This document shows positions 1 to 5,284 of a stretch of DNA of 8,055 nt, one piece after another (the first letter of the stretch is position 1; every line of letters starts with the position of its first letter). Under the pieces are notes generated by a model. The model saw only the letters and a program-made list of their open reading frames with translations, was not told the DNA's origin and did no database searches. The position numbers were made by a program, and so were the translations under genes. Source of the stretch: Paracoccaceae bacterium (GTDB lineage Bacteria; Pseudomonadota; Alphaproteobacteria; Rhodobacterales; Rhodobacteraceae); assembly GCA_011525185.1 (NCBI GenBank), contig WTIQ01000042.1, positions 1-8,055 of the forward strand, written 5' to 3'.

Positions 1-885
1 ATTGAAACCAATGCACATCTTTTGCGCTACGACAGCGTTCATGGCCGTTTTCCTGGTACGGTCAGCATTGACAACAATGCTCTTGATCTTGGCCGCGGGC
101 CAATCGACGTGATGTCTACATATGATCCAAACGAGTTGGATTGGAGCGGCTGCGATGTCGTTTTGGAATGCACAGGACAGTTCAATGATGGAAATCTATC
201 ACGCGTTCATATTCAGCAAGGGGCCAAGGCTGTTCTGATCTCAGCGCCAGCCAAAAATGTGGACAAAACGATTGTCTACGGCGTCAACCACCGTGACTTG
301 ATCCCAGGCGACACCATGATTTCCAATGGCTCCTGCACCACCAACTGTCTTGCCCCGCTTGCCAAAGTCCTAAATGACGCCATTGGAATTGAGCGTGGAA
401 TAATGACGACCATCCACTCCTACACGGGAGATCAGCCCACTTTGGATAGACGTCACAAAGATCTCTATCGGGCACGGGCGGCGGCGATGGCGATGATACC
501 AACCTCCACCGGTGCCGCAAAGGCATTGGGCGAAGTTCTGCCAGAATTAAGTGGAAAACTAGATGGGACAGCTATGCGGGTCCCAACACCTAATGTATCG
601 GCTGTCGATATGACCTTTGAAGCTTCAAAGGATGTAACTGTAGAGGATGTGAATGAGATCGTTCGGGAAGCTGCAGAGGGCCATATGGGTCAGGTCCTTG
701 CCTACGATCCAGAACCAAAAGTCTCTATTGACTTCAATCACACCTCGCATTCCTCAATATTTGCACCCGACCAGACAAAAGTCGTCGGCGGGCGCACCGT
801 TCGAGTGCTTGCATGGTATGATAACGAGTGGGGCTTTTCGGTGCGCATGGCGGATGTTGCGACCTCAATTGGACGCTTACTTTAA
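1..885 (+). CDS. gap: Glyceraldehyde-3-phosphate dehydrogenase, copy 1 (5'-truncated by window edge)
   Basis: Type I phosphorylating GAPDH, a cytosolic enzyme that interconverts glyceraldehyde-3-phosphate and 1,3-bisphosphoglycerate with NAD(P). The frame is open from base 1 (IETNAHLLRYDSVHG) to TAA at 883-885, giving 294 codons. By alignment to copy 2, about 37 N-terminal residues, including the GFGRIGR nucleotide fold, lie left of the window. The ATG at 22 is internal, not the start. Visible motifs are the active-site SCTTNC (Cys codon 334-336), HSYTGDQ (general-base His codon 415-417), the phosphate-binding TPNVS region and the C-terminal WYDNEWGFS. The residues after TLD are RRHKD, so the positions that are Leu187-Pro188 in NAD-specific Bacillus enzymes are Arg-Arg here. 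It is followed in the same orientation by a small broken gene and a second gap gene, to which it is about two-thirds identical by eye. Family assignment is very safe; cofactor preference is not settled. Confidence 0.97.
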   Translation: METNAHLLRYDSVHGRFPGTVSIDNNALDLGRGPIDVMSTYDPNELDWSGCDVVLECTGQFNDGNLSRVHIQQGAKAVLISAPAKNVDKTIVYGVNHRDLIPGDTMISNGSCTTNCLAPLAKVLNDAIGIERGIMTTIHSYTGDQPTLDRRHKDLYRARAAAMAMIPTSTGAAKALGEVLPELSGKLDGTAMRVPTPNVSAVDMTFEASKDVTVEDVNEIVREAAEGHMGQVLAYDPEPKVSIDFNHTSHSSIFAPDQTKVVGGRTVRVLAWYDNEWGFSVRMADVATSIGRLL

Positions 886-943
886 CCTCACATAAATATC
901 GGTTATTCTCTTGTTCACGCAGGTGATGCATTATAGCTGCATC
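883..943 (+). terminator. Weak hairpins after gap copy 1, possible inefficient terminator
   Basis: Two short perfect inverted repeats follow the stop codon. TAACC (883-887) pairs with GGTTA (901-905) across a 13-base loop, followed by a modestly T-rich stretch. GATGCA (925-930) pairs with TGCATC (938-943) across a 7-base loop. Neither is GC-rich or followed by a clean T run, so read-through into the small gene at 984 is plausible. Confidence 0.22.
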
Positions 944-983
944 CAAAATTCAAAATCTGCACGATAAGGGAGCATCTTGCATT

Positions 984-1126
984 ATGACGCATACAGCTTG
1001 GGCATATCTATTTGCGATTATCATATGTCTTCTTGTTGCTGATGCTGTCTTCGCAGAGGGCGAGTATTTTTATACCTGATGCGCAAGGGCAATGCCTTGG
1101 TCGAATGGCTTGCTTTTTGGCGATGA
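984..1126 (+). pseudogene. Small single-pass membrane protein, frameshifted (about 47 residues if repaired)
   Basis: ATG at 984 follows a good Shine-Dalgarno (AAGGGAG, 966-972). The frame encodes a polar start, then a hydrophobic helix at residues 5-24 (AWAYLFAIIICLLVADAVFA), then EGEYF, and meets TGA at 1077. Moving to the -1 frame at the five-T run (1067-1071) opens a second half, YLMRKGNALVEWLAFWR, ending at TGA 1124-1126. Adding one T makes a continuous 47-residue protein. From memory, short membrane proteins ending in EW-hydrophobic-AFWR occur near gap genes in Rhodobacteraceae; I could not check this. The function is unknown. The hydrophobic helix followed by a basic/aromatic tail suggests an inner-membrane miniprotein, or a signal-peptide-like segment. 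The break could be a real loss, a sequencing error in the T run, or, less likely, ribosomal slippage. The T TTT TAT context is a poor tandem-slip site because Tyr-tRNA would not re-pair on TTA. Confidence 0.6.
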
Positions 1127-1151
1127 ATAGTCCCTAGAGCGCATATTTCAG

Positions 1152-1180
1152 TTGACAAATTCTGCGTTGTGTTATTGTTA
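1152..1180 (+). promoter_or_regulatory. Sigma70-type promoter of gap copy 2
   Basis: A perfect -35 hexamer TTGACA lies at 1152-1157. The -10 element is less clear. TATTGT at 1173-1178 (15-base spacer) matches TATAAT at four of six positions, and TTGTTA at 1175-1180 has the ideal 17-base spacer but a poorer match. It sits 34-62 bases before the gap start codon. It overlaps the left half of the palindrome at 1177-1188, so a bound repressor would block RNA polymerase directly. Confidence 0.55.
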
Positions 1181-1188
1181 GCGCTAAC
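1177..1188. promoter_or_regulatory. LacI/GalR-family operator upstream of gap copy 2
   Basis: GTTAGCGCTAAC is a perfect 12-base even palindrome with a central CG step, within TGTTAGCGCTAACG. This is the classic form of LacI/GalR-family operators, which the family binds as dimers by inserting hinge helices at the central CG. It overlaps the -10 region of the gap promoter, the usual position for repression by steric block. The cognate regulator is not in the window. A sugar- or intermediate-responsive LacI-type regulator of carbon metabolism is the natural inference. Confidence 0.6.
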
Positions 1189-1213
1189 GGATAAGAAATT
1201 GTAGGGCAGGTCA

Positions 1214-2206
1214 ATGCAAGTTGCAATTAATGGTTTCGGGCGTATTGGACGAAATGTTCTAAGGTGCATTGTTGAGCACAACAGGGATGATATCGAAGTG
1301 GTGGCAATCAATGATCTTGCACCTATCGAGACCAACGCACATCTGCTAAGATATGACAGTGTTCACAGTCGCGCGCCTTTCGACGTGAAGACGTCAGAGA
1401 CGACTATGGACGTAGGACACGGCCCTATTCACATGACCAGCGAACGCGATCCGAGTGCTTTGGATTGGTCTGGAATTGACGTGGTTCTAGAATGCACGGG
1501 AATTTTTACGAGCCGTGACACAACGCAGGTTCATTTGGAGCAAGGCGCCAAGCGCGTCCTCATCTCTGCACCTGCAACTGGGGAAGACAAAACCATCGTG
1601 TATGGGATCAATCACAATACACTGACCAGTGACGATCTGATTGTCTCTAACGCGAGCTGCACAACAAATTGTCTGGCCCCTGTTGCCAAAGTACTAAACG
1701 ACGCTGTTGGGATTGAGGCGGGATTTATGACGACCATTCACAGCTATACTGGCGATCAACCGACATTGGATCGTGGGCACAAGGATCTATACCGAGCACG
1801 TGCAGCGGCGATGAACATGATCCCTACCTCTACAGGAGCGGCACGCGCTGTATCATTGGTGCTCCCAGAGCTAGAAGGAAAATTAGACGGCGTCGCCATT
1901 CGCGTTCCAACACCGAATGTTTCCTGTATTGATCTCACATTCCAAGCCTCTCGAGACACAGATAAAGACGAAATCAACGCAGCCATCAAAAAGGCCTGCG
2001 AGAGCGAATTGAGTGGAATTCTCGGACTAACCGACGAGAAATTAGTGTCGCTTGATTTCAACCACGATAGCCACTCAAGCATCTTTGCCGCAGATCAAAC
2101 GCATGTCGTCCAAGGCAGAACATGCCGCGTCTTGTCGTGGTATGATAACGAATGGGGATTTTCCAATCGTATGGTGGACACAGCTGTGGCGATGGGCAAG
2201 CTCTAG
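1214..2206 (+). CDS. gap: Glyceraldehyde-3-phosphate dehydrogenase, copy 2 (complete)
   Basis: Complete 330-residue type I GAPDH acting at the triose-phosphate step of glycolysis, the Entner-Doudoroff lower branch and gluconeogenesis. The start ATG at 1214 follows AGGGCAGG (1203-1210). The N-terminal nucleotide fold has GFGRIGR (residues 8-14) and an Asp after VVAIN (residue 34), which normally contacts the adenosine ribose of NAD. The catalytic Cys149 lies in SCTTNC and His176 in HSYTGDQ, and the C-terminus carries SWYDNEWGFSNRM. Residues 187-188 are Arg-Gly rather than the Leu-Pro of NAD-specific Bacillus enzymes, so NADP use cannot be excluded. It has its own promoter and a LacI-type operator, suggesting control separate from copy 1. 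The gene ends 23 bases from the convergent coaD. Which direction it favours in vivo is unknown. Confidence 0.97.
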   Translation: MQVAINGFGRIGRNVLRCIVEHNRDDIEVVAINDLAPIETNAHLLRYDSVHSRAPFDVKTSETTMDVGHGPIHMTSERDPSALDWSGIDVVLECTGIFTSRDTTQVHLEQGAKRVLISAPATGEDKTIVYGINHNTLTSDDLIVSNASCTTNCLAPVAKVLNDAVGIEAGFMTTIHSYTGDQPTLDRGHKDLYRARAAAMNMIPTSTGAARAVSLVLPELEGKLDGVAIRVPTPNVSCIDLTFQASRDTDKDEINAAIKKACESELSGILGLTDEKLVSLDFNHDSHSSIFAADQTHVVQGRTCRVLSWYDNEWGFSNRMVDTAVAMGKL

Positions 2207-2224
2207 CAGCCGAATTGAAGGATC

Positions 2225-2237
2225 AGGCCTTAGGCCT
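2225..2237. terminator. Short GC hairpin between convergent gap and coaD
   Basis: AGGCC (2225-2229) and GGCCT (2233-2237) form a five-base stem around TTA, which is also the coaD stop codon read in reverse. It lies in the 23-base junction of two convergent genes and overlaps the last coaD codons. It could pause polymerase from both sides, but there is no T run on either strand, so it is only a weak candidate. Confidence 0.2.
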
Positions 2238-2727
2238 TACCAAAGCGTTCGAGCAATTTGTGCTTCACGTTAGATGTGACAAATTTGGTGACATCGCCAT
2301 CTAAGCGAGCAATCTCTTTCACAAGTTTTGATGCAATCGCTTGGTGTTTTGCTTCGGCCATAAGAAAAACCGTTTCAATTGAACTATCCATTGCACGGTT
2401 CATCCCAACCATCTGAAATTCATACTCAAAATCAGAAACCGCCCGCAATCCACGGACGATCACCTGTGCCCCAACGTCATGGGCACAGTCAATAAGAAGG
2501 TTTTCGAAAGGATGTGCAACGATTTCAGTGCCCGTGTCTTTAGAGAGAGTCGCACACTCTCGCTCGATCATTTCAACGCGCTCTTCCAGAGTAAACAAAG
2601 GTCCCTTGTCACGATTGATCGCAACTCCGATGACCAGACGATCAACCAACATGGCACCACGGCGGATGATATCAACATGTCCCAAGGTTATTGGGTCAAA
2701 TGTCCCAGGATAAAGCCCAATGCGCAT
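2230..2727 (-). CDS. coaD: Phosphopantetheine adenylyltransferase
   Basis: CoaD transfers AMP from ATP to 4'-phosphopantetheine, giving dephospho-CoA and pyrophosphate, the penultimate step of coenzyme A synthesis in the cytosol. It is 165 residues, normal for the family. The nucleotidyltransferase fold starts with YPGTFDPITLGH, holding the T/H-x-G-H motif (Thr14 to His17). The family signature RGLRAVSDFEYE begins at residue 92, and IASKLVKEIA at 131-140 matches the conserved ATP-binding segment. An ATG seven codons upstream (2746-2748) is in frame, but the Shine-Dalgarno GAGGGG lies between the two starts, nine bases before the ATG at 2725-2727. The shorter form also matches the usual MRIGLYPGTFDP start. 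The CBS-domain gene ends 63 bases upstream on the same strand, so cotranscription is likely. Confidence 0.97.
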   Translation of the reverse strand: MRIGLYPGTFDPITLGHVDIIRRGAMLVDRLVIGVAINRDKGPLFTLEERVEMIERECATLSKDTGTEIVAHPFENLLIDCAHDVGAQVIVRGLRAVSDFEYEFQMVGMNRAMDSSIETVFLMAEAKHQAIASKLVKEIARLDGDVTKFVTSNVKHKLLERFGKA

Positions 2728-2790
2728 CAGTCGCGTCCCCTCGTCCAATTCCTTGGCACGAGAAATAACATTAGCGCTGGAAATGCAACC

Positions 2791-3225
2791 CTAATATCCT
2801 TTGATCATGTTCTCTAAGGCTTCATTCTCCATAGAAACACGGGATAATTTAGCCTTAACCATATCTCCAAGTGTTACCAAGCCAACAAGGGTCTTACCCT
2901 CAACCACAGGCATATGGCGAAAACGATGTTTGGACATTGTGGCAAGTATCCGATCCACATCATCATCCAAGGAACATACAAAAAGGCGTCGCGTCATCAC
3001 GTCTTCTGCGCGCAATTCTAGCGCAGCGCTTCCATGTCGTGAAAACGCGCGGACGATATCACGTTCCGACAAAATGCCATCGGCTGTAAATCCATCTCCA
3101 GAAATTACCAAGCACCCAAAGTTGTATTTACTCAAAACGTCGGAAAGGTTTTTCAAGGGTGTAGAGGGTTCGGCGGTCACCACTCCTTTATAGGCTTTTG
3201 CATTTAAAATTTGCCGTATAAACAT
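2791..3225 (-). CDS. Two-CBS-domain protein
   Basis: A 144-residue protein made of two tandem CBS domains, roughly residues 14-62 and 75-128. CBS pairs (Bateman modules) bind adenosine nucleotides and usually sense cellular energy state. Stand-alone copies in alphaproteobacteria have no firmly assigned target. Recognisable segments are GILSERDIVRAFSRHG closing the first domain, DVMTRRLFVCS opening the second, and FRHMPVVEGKTLVGLVTLGDMVK ending it. The C-terminus (ENEALENMIKGY) is acidic and probably helical. The frame runs upstream to 3345, but those 40 residues are unlike the family. The start at 3223-3225 has GAGG nine bases before it and gives the usual MFIRQIL-type beginning. It lies upstream of coaD on the same strand and is divergent from mmsA. 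Confidence 0.9.
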   Translation of the reverse strand: MFIRQILNAKAYKGVVTAEPSTPLKNLSDVLSKYNFGCLVISGDGFTADGILSERDIVRAFSRHGSAALELRAEDVMTRRLFVCSLDDDVDRILATMSKHRFRHMPVVEGKTLVGLVTLGDMVKAKLSRVSMENEALENMIKGY

Positions 3226-3442
3226 AATAATGAACCTCGCTGGTATTAATAAATTTAATCCTCTCAAAATAAAATCAACTCCGAATTTGCTTGAACACCT
3301 TTGCCGTTCCAAAATAGCTTTTAAGAATAGTACTTTATGCTTCACAGTTGCACCATTATTCCCACCTTAGCGCGATGACTTTTCACTGTTCAGTCCTGTT
3401 TTTCGGAGATATACAAACGAGCAAAAGATTGGGAGATGTAAG
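3226..3442. promoter_or_regulatory. Divergent control region between CBS gene and mmsA
   Basis: This 217-base gap must carry the start signals of both divergent genes. The CBS side (about 3226-3340) is strongly AT-rich. Read on the minus strand it includes TTGATT and TTGAGA boxes followed by AT-rich stretches, but no clear -35/-10 pair. On the mmsA side, TATACA at 3410-3415 is a possible -10 with no good -35 at standard spacing. GGGAG at 3431-3435, seven bases before the ATG, is a clear ribosome binding site for mmsA. I found no convincing operator palindrome or small gene. Confidence 0.35.
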
Positions 3443-4941
3443 ATGAATGAGCTAACTCATTATATTGGCGGGCAACATGTTAAGGGGACGTCGGGACGCT
3501 TTGGCGACGTCTATAATCCTGCAACTGGTGAAATTCAGGCAAAAGTGCCCTTAGCCTCTTCTGCTGAAATGGCGCATGCGGTTGAGATCGCAGCAAAGGC
3601 GCAACCTGCTTGGGCAGCAGTCAACCCACAAAGACGCGCCCGTGTCATGATGAAATTTGTCGATTTACTGCACCGTGACATGGAAAAGCTGGCCGAAGCG
3701 CTGAGCCGTGAGCACGGCAAGACACTTCCAGATGCTAAAGGCGATGTGCAGCGTGGGCTGGAAGTGGTCGAATATTGCATTGGTGCGCCTCATCTCCTCA
3801 AGGGCGAATACACCGACAGCGCTGGTCCTGGCATTGATATGTATTCGATGCGCCAGGCCCTTGGGGTCTGTGCGGGTATCACACCGTTCAACTTCCCTGC
3901 CATGATCCCTATGTGGATGTTTGCACCTGCTTTGGCCTGTGGGAATGCCTTTATTCTCAAGCCCTCAGAGCGTGATCCGTCTGTTCCCCTGATGCTCGCA
4001 GAGCTGATGGAAGAAGCTGGCCTGCCAGCGGGCCTTTTGCAGGTTGTGAACGGAGACAAAGAGGCCGTAGATGCAATCCTTGACCACGATGTCATTCAAT
4101 CTATCGGATTTGTGGGTTCAACCCCCATTGCGGAGTATATCTATGGTCGCGGATGCAGCAACGGCAAGCGTGTTCAGTGCTTTGGTGGTGCAAAAAATCA
4201 TATGATCGTGATGCCGGACGCAGATATGGATCAAGCCGCAGATGCGCTTGTGGGCGCAGGCTATGGGGCTGCGGGAGAGCGCTGCATGGCAATCTCCGTT
4301 GCGGTTCCGGTCGGCGATGAAACAGCGGATCGTTTGATTGAAAAACTGGTTCCGCGCATCGAAAAGCTGAAAGTCGGCCCCTACACTGCGGGTGACGATA
4401 TGGACTATGGCCCCGTTGTCACAGAGCGGCCAAGCGCAATATCCTCGGGCTCGTTGAAAGTGGCGTTGACCAAGGGGCAGAGCTTGTCGTGGATGGGCGA
4501 GACTTTACCCTGCAAGGCTATGAAGACGGCTATTTTGTCGGACCGCATCTCTTTGATCGCGTCACACCTGACATGGACATTTACAAAAAAGAGATCTTCG
4601 GTCCCGTTTTAAGCACAGTCAGAGCCCAAACCTATGAAGAGGCCATCGGCCTTGCCATGGATCATGAATATGGCAACGGCACAGCGATCTTTACACGGGA
4701 TGGGGATACTGCCCGCGACTTTGCCAATCGGATCAATATCGGCATGGTGGGGATCAATGTCCCGATCCCCGTTCCCCTCGCCTATCACACCTTTGGAGGC
4801 TGGAAAAAATCTGTCTTCGGCGATTTGAACCAACACGGTCCAGATGCGTTTAAATTCTACACACGTACCAAAACGGTCACCTCTCGCTGGCCCTCTGGCA
4901 TTAAAGAAGGCGGAGAGTTCAATTTCAAAGCCATGGACTAA
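3443..4941 (+). pseudogene. mmsA: Methylmalonate-semialdehyde dehydrogenase (CoA-acylating), frame broken by one base
   Basis: MmsA oxidises methylmalonate semialdehyde (and malonate semialdehyde) to propionyl-CoA (acetyl-CoA) with NAD and CoA, late in valine, thymine and inositol breakdown. The first frame runs 3443-4612. It carries PFNFPAMIPMWMFAPALACGNAFILKPSE, which is the NAD-binding and catalytic-Asn region, and GAAGERCMA with nucleophile Cys281. After Thr-Glu (327-328, ending at 4426) the family match moves to another frame, resuming as KRNILGLVESGVDQGAEL and running to TAA at 4939-4941 through EIFGPVL, INVPIPVPLAYHTFGGWK and the DLNQHGPDAFKFYTRTK tail. One missing G after GAG (GAGGCGGCC expected, GAGCGGCC seen) restores a 499-residue protein, the family's normal length. 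Unrepaired, translation gives 389 residues with a nonsense tail and no C-terminal third. Everything else is well conserved, so sequencing error or very recent mutation is likely. Confidence 0.93.
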
Positions 4942-4968
4942 AACCCATCTAAAGCTCTTTTGAAAACC

Positions 4969-5000
4969 GCCCTCGGATCACTGGTTCGGGGGCTTTTTTT
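4969..5000 (+). terminator. Intrinsic terminator of mmsA
   Basis: GCCCTCGGA (4969-4977) pairs with TTCGGGGGC (4985-4993), making a nine-pair stem with two G-U pairs and a seven-base loop. Seven Ts follow directly (4994-5000). It lies 28 bases after the mmsA stop codon and fits a strong Rho-independent terminator. Confidence 0.9.
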
Positions 5001-5034
5001 GTGACAGAAATGATACTGGTTGCGGCCTTTACCC

Positions 5035-5076
5035 ACTTGCAAGCAGACAAAACCTATCGCTTACAAGTATATTTTT
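5035..5076 (+). repeat. Inverted repeat with trailing T run, built of two CTTRCAAG units
   Basis: ACTTGCAAGC (5035-5044) and GCTTACAAGT (5059-5068) are inverted copies with one mismatch, separated by 14 bases and followed by ATATTTTT (5069-5076). The RNA could form a hairpin ending in a U-rich stretch, so it may be a second, weaker terminator. Each arm also contains a full or near palindrome, CTTGCAAG and CTTACAAG, 24 bases apart on the same strand. The pair could therefore be two protein-binding sites on the same DNA face. CTTACAA recurs at 5249-5255, near the MttB-like gene. Confidence 0.4.
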
Positions 5077-5155
5077 GACGCATTTTGAACCTCGTGTCGC
5101 AAAATGGATAGCGTCCTTTTGATCCAATTGTTCTTGTCGGCTCGGGGAGAGCCAT

Positions 5156-5242
5156 ATGCAACACGAAGCCTCGAAAATTAAGCTCGTTGTTATTACGATT
5201 GGTGCAGAACGCGGCCGCGCAGCGCGTGGAGCCCCTCAGTAA
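5156..5242 (+). CDS. Possible 28-codon small ORF / leader peptide upstream of the MttB-like gene
   Basis: ATG at 5156 is preceded by GGGGAGA (5144-5150) at good spacing, a better ribosome binding site than many genes have. It opens a 28-residue frame ending at TAA 5240-5242, 42 bases before the MttB-like start. The product begins MQHEASKIKLVVITIGAE and ends in an Arg/Ala-rich tail (RGRAARGAPQ). I recognise no family. It might be a leader peptide whose translation affects the downstream gene, a small protein, or a remnant of a longer gene; the frame is closed by a TGA at 5120 upstream. The stop codon falls inside the 15-base palindrome at 5239-5253. Only the ribosome binding site and position support it. 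Confidence 0.35.
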   Translation: MQHEASKIKLVVITIGAERGRAARGAPQ

Positions 5243-5253
5243 GTCTGACTTAC
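5239..5253. promoter_or_regulatory. Perfect 15-base palindrome, candidate operator for the MttB-like gene
   Basis: GTAAGTC and GACTTAC are perfect seven-base inverted arms around a single central T. The centre lies 39 bases before the ATG at 5285. The one-base spacer is too short for an RNA hairpin but normal for an operator bound by a dimeric repressor. It overlaps the stop codon of the small ORF. The regulator family cannot be named from the sequence. Confidence 0.45.
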
Positions 5254-5284
5254 AAAGATTTAAAGCAACTTATTGAGGACTTCT

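Noticed and set aside
1021..1335. 104-codon minus-strand frame across the region between the gap copies
   Set aside because: It overlaps the gap copy 2 start, its promoter and the small gene, has low-complexity composition and no recognisable family, and is best seen as a shadow.
2728..2748. Seven-residue longer CoaD start
   Set aside because: The Shine-Dalgarno GAGGGG sits inside this extension, and CoaD proteins normally begin at MRIGLYPGTFDP.
2771..2780. TTAGCGCTGG, resembling the LacI-type palindrome, upstream of coaD
   Set aside because: Only eight of ten bases match and the outer right half is not symmetric. AGCGCT is a common word, and coaD is an unlikely target.
3226..3345. N-terminal extension of the CBS protein by 40 residues from an upstream ATG
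   Set aside because: The extension is unlike CBS family proteins and AT-rich, whereas the ATG at 3223-3225 has a good ribosome binding site and the family's usual beginning.
5010..5078. 22-codon frame MILVAAFTHLQADKTYRLQVYF just after the mmsA terminator
   Set aside because: There is no ribosome binding site; the start directly follows the terminator T run, and it overlaps the inverted repeat.
5211..5218. GCGGCCGC, a NotI site that might suggest a cloning or adapter junction
   Set aside because: It lies inside an Arg/Ala-rich open frame with flanking sequence of the same character and no vector-like sequence nearby, so a natural site is more likely.
5001..5284. Possible cobalamin riboswitch ahead of the MttB-like gene
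   Set aside because: I could not find a B12-box-like sequence or the long multi-helix architecture, and the space is small.
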